Assembly: GCA_030789695.1 (NCBI GenBank)
Contig: CM061141.1
Location: forward strand, 280,123,871 to 280,187,870
Origin: Scilla litardierei
Lineage: Eukaryota; Streptophyta; Magnoliopsida; Asparagales; Asparagaceae
DNA: 64,000 nt
Direction of reading: 5' to 3'
Part shown: piece after piece, positions 54,970-64,000 of the stretch
Position numbering within the stretch: the stretch's first letter is position 1
Layout: each line of letters begins with the position of its first letter
The notes under the pieces: generated by a model
Told to the model about the DNA's origin: nothing
The model's input: the letters and a program-made list of their open reading frames with translations, nothing else
The model's database searches: none
Made by a program: the position numbers and the translations under genes

Positions 54970-57900
54970 ATGCCTCCTAGGCTAAGACCTAGGAAGCCCT
55001 TGGCTAAGAAGATGAAGGCCATTGACCCCAGTCCCTCCTCTTCTAGGCCTGCACGCAGCCGACACCGATCACCCTCTCCCAGTGAGAATTTGGACATCAT
55101 CACATCCTCACCCACATCCTCACGCTTACCATCGCCCATGCCTCTAGCACTATAGGCCCCACACACCACCGCCGCTCCCATTCCCATAGCCGCTCCTCCA
55201 CCTCCATCACATCCACCCACACACACCGGCACTTTGAGGACATATGACATTGTCTTCAGGGATGCCGCTCACCGTGCACGATTCGAGATCGTGTCCCGCC
55301 GCCCCATCATCCCCACTCACTTCGCATCCATCACCGCACTCACGAGCCTGGGCATTCTTCATGTTGTCCAGTGGCTCTACCAGACCATAGGCTGGGACCA
55401 CTTCTTGACAATGCACACACGCACATATGCTCGCCTCACATATAAGGCGATGAGTTCTATCGTCAGGGAGGGGGACGGTATCTGCTTTCGGCTGCTGGAT
55501 CGTGTCGTTGTTGTCACATATGCCATGATCCATGCCTACTTTGACTTCCCACATATCTCAGACCCAGACCAGGCTAATACACCTGACATAGAGCTACCTT
55601 CTTTTGACGTCGAGAGTTTCTGGCGTCGTATCTCCGGTCTCCGTGGCTTCAGCCCTAATTGGGCGAAGTCATCCTCCATTATCCACCCCTGCCACGAATA
55701 CGCCTAGTGCCACATCACCACCACCATCTATTCTAGGCCTAAGGTCGGAACTCTCTCATTCACTGAGCTTGTACACCTCAGCGGGATGACCCGACTGCTC
55801 AGATGGGCAGCGGACGGCACACTCCGCCCATTCCTACAGTCCAACATAGCCCACTGGCTATGCCATCACCTTCTACTCACTGCATCCACCGCCACAGAGA
55901 TCAGTTGTGGTGGTTTCTTCACCATTTTTGACTTGATGCTCAGCCTTGACCTTCCAGCCGATCTAGTGGTAGCACCCGGGCCTACAAGACTTGACACAGA
56001 TGTGCTTGCTCACATGCACATCATCTGGCCCCACTGTGAGTGCCACTGCTTTATCTTCTAGGCACCTACCATGAGCATCACATGTATCTCCCCCGCCCTG
56101 ATCTTACACAGATAGAGTCAGTAATGCTTGACTGGCTCCTTCCTGTCATTCACCCCATCCTACCCATCCACGTCCTTAACCTCCTGCCCAGCCAACCGTC
56201 CAACCAGCCCCCAGGAGGGTGATAGCGATTGGGAGCTTAGCTTCCCAGATGATGAGCCTGCTAGCACTTCCATTGCTTTCACCACCACCACCACACCACT
56301 GGTGAGCACTTCTGTCGTTACTTCTGTCAGTGCCACCACCACCACCCTACCTGAGACCTCCAGGGCTATCCACACCTCTACCCGCGAGGTCACTGCCACA
56401 CTGTACTCTGTGCCCGTATCTGAGGGCACGTCTGTTTCTTTTGCACCTATGCCTACCGCCTCACCCATTTTGGAGCCTACCCCCACCAGTTCTGTCCCCA
56501 CCCAATCAGTTTCTACAAGCACACTATCTGCACCTATGGACCCCATTCCTTCTAAGCCTATATTTTCGGAGTCCACAACTACTCTTCCCGGCACCACTGC
56601 TGTATTCACCGAGAGCGTCGTGGTTTCTGTCACCACTTCTGCTGTCACGAAGACTCTGGTTTCTGATTTCGCTGCTTCGATCTCTGCCCCAGATCTCGGA
56701 ACCATTCCATTCCCCTCTTCTGCCGAGATCCCCTAGGCCACCCTTTCCCAATTTTGCTTTCATACCTCATGCAGCACATGCACAAGGCCGTGTTGAGAGA
56801 GGTGCACCTAGGGGCGCACGTCCACCACTTGACTCCTGCCTCACTGATGCATGCTTGACAGTGATGGAGGACGAGGTTGCTGATTTGAGGTGTGACTTTG
56901 CCTCCCTCACCCGCTCGGTCGCCACCCACCATGAGTCAGTGAGCCGGGTCATTAAGGACCTCTTAGACATTTTGAGGATGCATCGTGCACCACCTGTCAT
57001 ACTAGCACCTATCCTCTGATCGCACATGCACCACTCACCGACCCGATTTCTTAGGCTTCTGCAGGGCCTGTCACACTTTCTGTTGAGCCGGTTGCACCAG
57101 TCTTTGGTCGCGCCTGGATATACACCCGGAAAACGATTGTAGTCTTACCTAAAGCGCACGGTGAAGTGGCAAGCGGGTATCGAACACAGGGAGGACAAAT
57201 GACAGTACTATGTCTTGATCACCTAGCTATCGGTGGAAGAATGGAATGGTTTTAGGAATGTTGTCACATTCGTTCAAATAACAAATTCTATATAATAAAA
57301 TCATATAGGGCTAGTGAATCCCCACTACGGATCAACATTCATCTTTGTGGATCGTGAATCTAATTGTTGCAAGGCTTGAATTGAGGTGAACTAGTCATAA
57401 CTGAATAGAGAACCAATCTCAAGCTCTCGTGATATTGCCGGTCTATAGCAACCTAGATTAGGACCCACTCTCGTGCAAACCCTAACCTAAGCCACTAGCA
57501 TGAAGATCGACATCATCGTCCAATCGCACCTCGAGCCCGCTCTCGTGCAAACTCGAGAGTCGATCTAGGTTATGATAGTTCGTATTCGTCCAATCTCTTG
57601 CAAACGAATATGGGTATAGATTTATAATAAAAATGCTAGCTTTGGTCTAATCTCTTGTAAACCAAGTCTGGTGGATTTCGATTATAAACCTAATTCGAAT
57701 ATATAGGACTTTTCATCGATTGAAATCCAATCTCTTGCAAACCCCAATCGAAGGAAATTCCTAGCTACTCGTAGTAAATCAATCACAACCTAACCGTCTA
57801 TCAATCCTAGCAACAATTCAATTCATTCATCACAATTCTAAGATCGGATCCATAGGGTTCATCCCCATGCCCTAGAACGGTGAAACTACTCATAATTAAT

Positions 57901-58939
57901 CATAGCAATCACAGAAATAACGAATAAGATCATAGAGAAATTCATGGTTGAAAGAAAACAATTCATAAAAACAAGAAATTTAGATAGAAAGAACAAACCA
58001 AATTGCGTGTCTTTGATCTCCAGCTGAGAATTACAATTAGAATAGCCGTCAAAACTAATATTTTGTCCCTCTTAAAACTAGGAATAAAAATAGCCTTAAA
58101 TACAAGTCAAAATCGTCCAGAAAATCCTGACAGATTTGCCCCTGGCGCAGCACAAACCCCTAATTCGTGATACAGTCGGACTGCATCACTCGACCGAGTG
58201 GAACATGTTACTTGGCCAAGTGACATACCCAAAGAAAAACAGAGATATTGGGGGTTTCGGGGGTCTGTCACCCTGTCACACTCGGGCGAGTGGACTTCTT
58301 CACTCGGTCGAGTGGGCTTTGTTACTCGGCCGAGTGAGGCTTCTCCAAATTCCAGTAAGTCGGCTAAGTTTTCATGAGAAAAACCCTGTCACACTCGGGC
58401 GAGTAGATTTCTTCACTCGGTCGAGTGAGATATTTCACTCGCTCGAGTGGACTTTGACTCAATGTGCTCCTGTATCTGTTGTACTCGTCCGAGCACGTTC
58501 CTTCACTTGGCCGAGTGAACTGTCTGGTCGACCGAGTGAACTGCTTCTGTGGCTCTTTCTTCTCCTCCTTGCCTCCTCGTCGATTCTATCGAACTTCTCC
58601 CTCTTTCACTCATCATCTAGCGCTGCTAGCTCCTCAATAATGCCATGGGCGATGCTCCGGTGCACGTGAAAGTCCCTTGATCTCATTTAAGCTCCAGATC
58701 GCTCCATATCTCCGGAAATACGACAAAAACAAGAAATAGTGAAAAGAAACACGATATCATCGAATAATCGTGAAAAATACAATATGGGCGATCGAAACGA
58801 CATGAAAACATGCAGAAAAAAGGTGTAAAATAAGGAGCGATCAGTCTCTGACCCACCTGTTGACCCGCCTCTGGTTCCATCTTCTGGTCCTCAGTAGCGG
58901 GACCCATCGCCACCTCCAGAGGGTGGTGCCCCTGCTTGA
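54970..58939 (+). pseudogene. ORF2 of element E (broken, split by solo LTR F)
   Basis: ATG at 54970 (MPPRLRPRK, like B). The conserved domain runs from about 55240 to 56060 (TYDIVFRDAAHRARFEI, LGILHVVQWLYQTIGWDHFL). Stops lie near 55153, 55705 and 56060 and frameshifts follow. A long Thr/Ser/Pro-rich region (56230-56735) precedes LTR F, inserted at 57105-58843. The proline-rich end resumes at 58849 and reaches a stop at 58937-58939. It shows that ORF2 is an old and constant part of the family. Confidence 0.78.
57105..58843 (-). repeat. Solo LTR F (Athila-like, minus strand)
   Basis: 1739 bp beginning TGGTCGCGCC and ending GGAGCGATCA on the plus strand, related to B's LTR but clearly diverged. 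Flanks are GTCTT (57100-57104) and GTCTC (58844-58848), a 5-bp target duplication with one change. No internal sequence is attached, so it is the product of LTR-LTR recombination. It carries the hairpin series (57440-57760) and CTCGG(C/T)CGAG-type words (58190-58550), both in reverse. Confidence 0.88.
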
Positions 58940-61410
58940 TTATTATTATTGCTCATGTTCTCCCCCTCATCCATATTTTAGTGCCCATCTATCCTTTTGG
59001 GGCCTTACACATGCTTAGCTTGGGGAGGACCCATCATCATCCATTTGTATATCCTTCATTCCATTATTGCATCATCTGCATCATCTGCTTGCTTGTACAT
59101 ACTCTAGGCATTAGGACATGCACCTGCATTTTTCTTTTTCATTTGTATAATTTCATTTTTTAGTTTTCATTTTTTATTATTACCCACCCTCCCCACCCTA
59201 GCATCATTTCCCGCCTTGCACGCGTGTTCTCATCAGTGAGGACACTGCTGTGTTTAGCCTGGGGTATGAGCGCTATCGCTTTTTATTTTTATTATCCATC
59301 TTTTTTCTTTCACTTTACCCCTTTTATTTTTATTTTCCATCCATTTTCCACCATTTTATTTTTTCCCTTTTAGCATCATATTTTCCATCTTTTAGTATGC
59401 TTGCATGATTATTTTCTTTTATTATTCCACCTTTAGTTTCCTTTTTACGCTAGATACAGTCCATATGATGATATCTCTTACTACTTTAGCAATTATCGCG
59501 ATGATTATTATCTGTACCATGCTACTTAGAGTATTTCAGTATCTCGCTACCATATGCTTACAAATACATTTCTTTTGATGACTCCTCTAAGTGAATGCAT
59601 GAAATCTATTGAAGCTGAGTGTATGAATTAGTGTTTAGTATGCTTTTATTGGAAATGCACCAAGATTCATGCATCATTAGTATATCTGAAGCATCAGTCT
59701 TATTGTCTTATTCACCTTCCGTTGCATGCCTGATATGATTCTAAACTTTACTGCTGGACTTCACTATTTGTTGAAATGATTGAGAATATCCATGCTTACA
59801 TATGAGTTTTAGTTGATGTGTTATCTTATTGAACCGTTTGTGCACATCTTAGAGTGAACCGAGTGTTACATTATATTTCTTTCTCCACATATATCTTTAT
59901 TTCTCCTACATGTCCCTTGAGTTTACCCCTTGCAGCTACTTCTACCGCATATATTCCAAAAATCCCTTGCAAAAGAAAAGCTAGCTCCAAAAAACAAATA
60001 GTAAAAAAGGAGCCAAAAAACAAAAATACAAATCATATTGCGCCTACAAAAATCCAAAAAAATGAGAAACAGAAACAAAAAAGGAACAAAGAAAAAAAGA
60101 GAAGCAAAAAATGTTTCGCTATCTCATTATTGAAGCCACTTTTATCCTCGGGAAAACCAAGGCAAAAATCCCATTTTACCCTATTATTTTCCTTTAGATG
60201 TGACGCCTTAAGCTAAGCTTGGGGGGTGAAATCGTTTGACCATATGAGTGAGTACGACATTAGAGTGGAGTTGTGCACGAATAGGAATATTTGATAATGC
60301 TGAAACTTAGCAAAATAGTTTAGCTATGTAGAATTCTTATGATTTGATATGAATATGTGAATGCCATGACTTTTATTCTATTCTCTATTGTAGGGGTGGC
60401 AAACGGGTCGGGTCGGGTCGGGTTCAGGTCGGGTCAGATTTGACTCGACCCGGATAAGGGTAAACCCTAACCAGACCCAGATTGAATTCCGGTCGGGTTT
60501 GGAGACCCGAGAAAAACCCAGGTCGGGTTCGGGTTAACCCGTCAGCTTAAAACTTGAATTACACGCAACTGCTCCTTTTTTGATGTCCGACTATTTATTA
60601 CGAGCCACCGACAAATTATTAAGTGTTGCATAATTTCTAGTAGCTCGTAGCTTAAACCGCACTTATGACAGAGGGGAAGTATAATTAACTTTACCGTTTT
60701 ATTAGCGGAAGTAATAAAAATTAACTAAAAAGTTGTAGGTAAAAGGAATTGAATCCAAGAATTCTTAAAGAAGAGGACACCAATTTAAACCATATAAGCA
60801 CAGCTCCCCTTGCAACTGTGCGGTGAAGTTATTATATAAGTATTTATATATATAGAAAGTAAATCAGGTTGAATTCGGGTCATCCGAGTTGACAGGCCAA
60901 ACACATACCCAACCCGGCTTTTATCTGGGCCGGGTCAGGTCAAACCGGATCCTACTCGACCCGGATTGGCCCCTACTCATATCTAGTTAAGGAGTCCAGG
61001 TTCGGGTCAGGTCGGGTCGGGTCGGGCTCATTTTTTCACCCCTACTCTATTGCATGCTTGGTGTGATTCATATATGCTTCAATTATAACTCTTGATTGAA
61101 AAGTGCATCGCCAATGATTTGCATATTGAATTCTATGAATTGTATGAAGTGAATATGAGTCTATTGCATGAATTTAGAGAGTCCCTTTTTGTTGATCTTA
61201 AAAGCTAGCAAGTACAATGTTTAAGTTAGATATGAAATCTTTATAGCATGTGATTCATATTTTCCCAGTTATTGTGATGTGTAGCTTATAGCTTGAGATC
61301 TGAGAGAATAATCTAACGACCCCCCCTCCATTTTTCATTCTTTTTCTATTTCTTATTTTCATCTCTCGGTGAGCTTCGTATTTGTCTTCTTCGAGGACGA
61401 GTAAGAGGTA
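58940..61410 (+). other. 3' untranslated region of element E
   Basis: T-rich and non-coding, interrupted by the hAT-type element. It contains the family modules CAGT-GAGGAC-ACTG (59234-59247) followed by AGCCTGGGG, TAAGCTTGGGG near 60211, and CTTCTTCGAGGACGAG with GTAAGCTTGG at 61385-61418, just before the 3' LTR (the purine tract is degraded to GGAAAATTT). Confidence 0.65.
60391..61044. mobile_element. Non-autonomous hAT-type DNA transposon (654 bp)
   Basis: Terminal inverted repeats start TAGGGGTGGCAAACGGG and, in reverse complement at the right end, TAGGGGTGAAAAAATGAG. A perfect 8-bp target duplication CTCTATTG lies at 60383-60390 and 61045-61052. Subterminal regions are rich in (G)GGTC repeats on both sides. 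There is no coding capacity, so movement required a transposase from elsewhere. Confidence 0.88.
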
Positions 61411-61424
61411 AGCTTGGAAAATTT

Positions 61425-62963
61425 TGATGTGTCCATATTTTTCCATGCATTTACTGCATCATTTCATATCATTTTTGCCCTCCAAAGTTCACATTTTCAT
61501 ATATTATCATGTGTTTAACATTATATTCGAGTTTTGTATAGATTTGTGGATTTTCAGAAACTTTGGAGAGAATTGGAGCAATTATAGGACATAGATACAT
61601 CCGAGCCGTCTGGAACATCATTGGCCAGGTCCAACAAGTGTTCGTCAAGGTGAAGAAGAAGATTGGAGGAGAGGAGGAGAAGAAAGGAGAGTTGAGAGCT
61701 CTAGAGGCTTGGAGGCTGTTTTCCCAGGCAGCTCGGTCGAGCTGCTCAGCACTCCACCGAGCTGATCTCTTGAAGCCCCAGCAGACCTGACACGCCCCAC
61801 TCGATCAAGCAAAGATTCTACTCGACGGAGCTGAATCCAAGCAGAACGACTATTTTGAGCAACTCTCCAAGCATTGTAGCTCGACCAAGCAGACAAAACC
61901 ACTCGACCGAGTAGACCATCTACTCGACCGAGCATGAACCAAACAGAGCATCATTTTGGAGAGATTTTCAGCCCACTGTAGCTCGACCGAGTGGAGGGGC
62001 TACTTGACCGAGTAGCCCGTATCAGCCCAGAGCCAAAGAAGCAACAAAGTGGAGCCACATGCCTAGCTCGACCGAGCGGTGATGCTACTCGATTGAGTAG
62101 GGCACCGCAACCTGACTTACTAGTGGGCCCAATTGCCCATATCTTCAGATTTTTGTGGGGTCCATCCCCTTGTATATAACCACAATTTTTACCCTATTTT
62201 CGGAGAGAAAGTTACTTTCCTTAGATTTAATTTTAGTTTAGTTTTCTTATAGAGTTTTCATTGCCGTCGCAATTTTGTAGAAGACAAAGATTGGATTTTT
62301 AGTAATGGCTTTTGCTTCAAATCTTGAGTTCTTAATTCTCTACAATTGTCTATCGATCTACGACGTTTTGGTAAAGATTTCTAATCATCTATTGCTTGCT
62401 TTAATGTCTTCTATTGCGATGATGATCTCTCTTGCTTTTATTGAATTCTCCATTGTTATTTTTATGATCCATGAGTAGTCTTATCTAGGGCTAATGGATT
62501 AGCCCTAGGATCTTAGGATTTAGATGTAAAGTTAGGATTTTTATGTTGTTTTGGTATAAAAGGATGTGTTTTGGTTGATCCAGCCAAGTTTGTAGGAGAT
62601 TCCAAATAGGTTTCGTGACCACGATAGTGGCATGCACTTTGGACAGATATCCTATGAACTTAATTAGGTATGTTAGTGAATCCAATTAGGGTTCGTGACC
62701 CTGATAGTGGCATGCACTTTGATGGGAATTACCGACACCTTATATTGCTAATTGATGACTACGATAGTAGCGACAATGAGAGCCACCAAATCACAGATCA
62801 AAGCTCTAATCCACGAGGTGGCGTGAGCATAGATTGAGAAAAGTTGTCGATCGTAATGCATGGATCGTATGAGTCTATCCATGATGTGGGGCTAACACGG
62901 GATAGGTTAAACGAGTGGCATGACAATAGTTGGCCATGAGTTCTACATTTTAGATGAGACAAT
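61425..62963 (+). repeat. 3' LTR of element E (interrupted)
   Basis: Starts TGATGTGTCC after the degraded purine tract. Palindromes of CTCGACCGAG type run from about 61735 to 62098, TATATAA is at 62173-62179, and the GATA-loop hairpins are near 62619, 62699 and 62759. It stops at 62963, where the 5' LTR would continue with CTCTCT, because another LTR-like sequence begins. Confidence 0.82.
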
Positions 62964-64000
62964 TGTTGAGTATTGGTGTTTCATACCAATGTTATTTTGA
63001 TGATGATCACAACATTATGTTGTTGCTAATGACTCTGTTGTTTTAGTCTCTTAGTTACATTTCTAGAATATCATTTCTGGAGACTAAACACTTGGTACAA
63101 GGATGGACATCAAGTGGAGAAGGGCCAAAGCTTGGACTCAAGGGGTGCCAAAGCTTGGAGATGATGGGGAGCATCAAGGCATCAAGATTGAAGACATAGA
63201 CTCTAAGGAAAGCAATGTAATCCATGTTATATTTCCTTTATTGCTTTCTCTCTCATTTGAGTCTAGGTTAATGTAATGCCTTGATAGATGGTCTACTCAT
63301 ACATGCATATGTATTTAACCATCTTATAAGCCTTAGGATTATCATAGAATCCAACCCAATAGGCTCATCTTGACCAAAGACTCATTTGGAGTCTCTGGTT
63401 CTCCATCAGTCGCCTGCTGAACTGTTCACAGTCGACTGGGTGATTTCCAGTCGCCAGTCGAGCCTTCTACAGTCGACTGTAATGCACGGCTCAAGTCAAC
63501 ATTTCTATTGACTCTACTTGAGCTTTTCGCATCAGTCGACTGATGCTCAGTTTACAGTCGCCAGTATATTTACAGTCGCATGTTAATTTGTCAACAGTCG
63601 TCTGAGTAGCGTAAGTGCATATACTGCTTCTCTCCGTTATTCTCCATCTCCTGCAGCAGTCGACTGATGAAGGGTTTACAGTCGCCTGTCTATTTTACAG
63701 TCGACTGTATTCGTGTTATCAGTCGCCTGTATGCTTATCTGGAGAAAGAGTGCAGCTCTTTGTTTATTCCATCCCCTGCTACAAGTGCCTTCTGAAGGAT
63801 TTACAGGCGCCTGTCCTGTTTACAATTGACTGTACCGACTTCATCAGTCGACTGTCTAGGCTCAGATTATAGCCATTAGATATTCTCTAGCCGTTGGACA
63901 GTCGACTGTCATTTGTTCTTCAGTCGACTGTCAGTGACGTTTCTGCCCAGAAACTAGCCGTTGCAGCTTTTTGTTTTTAGCTGTTTTCTTGGGTTTTGAG
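62964..64000 (+). mobile_element. Start of another LTR retrotransposon (Copia/SIRE-like, cut by window end)
   Basis: Begins TGTTGAGTATTGG right after ACAAT (62959-62963) in E's LTR, as expected for a 5' LTR. The AT-rich start with TTTTGATGATGATCACAAC resembles SIRE-type Copia LTRs from memory. From about 63405 to 63930 it holds many CAGTCGACTG and CAGTCGCCTG words. No genes are visible before the window ends. Confidence 0.5.

Larger units (their letters stand above)
27708..62963 (+). mobile_element. Element E: old Athila-like retrotransposon, nested host of D, C, F and others
   Basis: The outermost element on the right side. It has a 5'-truncated 5' LTR (27708-28539), a diverged tRNA-Asp-type primer site, gag-protease (split by D), ORF1-end stem-loops, an internal palindrome array, ORF2 (split by solo LTR F), a long 3' region (holding the hAT-type element) and a 3' LTR (61425-62963) that is interrupted by another LTR-like sequence at 62964. 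There is no RT or integrase. It shares gene order and RNA motifs with A, B and C but is strongly diverged (palindrome CTCGACCGAG instead of CTCGGCCGAG), so it is a separate, older lineage. All its genes are broken. Confidence 0.88.

Noticed and set aside
58136..58669. 177-codon frame in solo LTR F
   Set aside because: It lies over the palindrome region of an LTR read in antisense, with no conserved counterpart in the other LTRs.

Overview
The window is plant nuclear heterochromatin made almost wholly of nested transposable elements. The evidence is plant Ty3/gypsy LTR retrotransposons whose primer-binding site matches the 3' end of plant tRNA-Asp (TGGCGCCGTTGCCGGGG), a chromovirus, a plant-type LINE fragment, a hAT-type non-autonomous DNA transposon, a Helitron-like terminus and Copia-like pieces. 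I found no convincing host gene, rRNA, tRNA or CRISPR array. The species cannot be named from this sequence; a flowering plant with a repeat-rich genome is the safe reading.

Layout. 1-858 is an AT-rich flank. Element A (864-24457, + strand, TSD ACAGC) is an Athila-like element with degenerate gag-protease and ORF2 genes. Element B (3328-15253, - strand, TSD CCCTC) sits inside A's gag and has intact gag-protease and ORF2 reading frames but no reverse transcriptase or integrase. 24463-26249 holds a GC-hairpin array, a Copia-like leader fragment and a Helitron-like 3' end. 26260-27707 is a 5'-truncated LINE (- strand). Element E (27708 to at least 62963, +) is the oldest Athila-like element. It is split by element D (29869-52254, +, TSD CCATC; a chromovirus), by solo LTR F (57105-58843, -), by a hAT-type element (60391-61044, TSD CTCTATTG) and by a further LTR-like sequence that starts at 62964 and runs off the window. 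Element C (37506-50074, +, TSD CCAGT) is inserted in D's 3' LTR. It is Athila-like and encodes RT-RNase H-integrase but no gag or protease.

How the parts may work together. A, B and E carry gag-protease plus ORF2 and lack pol. C carries pol plus ORF2 and lacks gag-protease. All share the same primer site, the same 3' tail of ORF1, the same class of 3' region, and (A, B, C, F) a transcribed leader with a series of hairpins whose arms change between copies but stay complementary around an invariant loop (TTTGCAAGAGATTGG). This looks like a two-component retrotransposon family in which gag-protease and pol travel on separate genomes sharing RNA signals. Independent deletion from an unseen complete parent is the main alternative.

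A second theme is regulatory. Arrays of a short CG-containing palindrome lie directly upstream of the TATA box in the LTRs (CTCGGCCGAG in A, B and C; CTCGACCGAG in E; a CTAGTCGGTC/GACCGACTAG pair in D) and, in A, B, C and E, again between ORF1 and ORF2, followed in A, B and C by a second TATA-like box. This suggests a dedicated internal promoter for ORF2.
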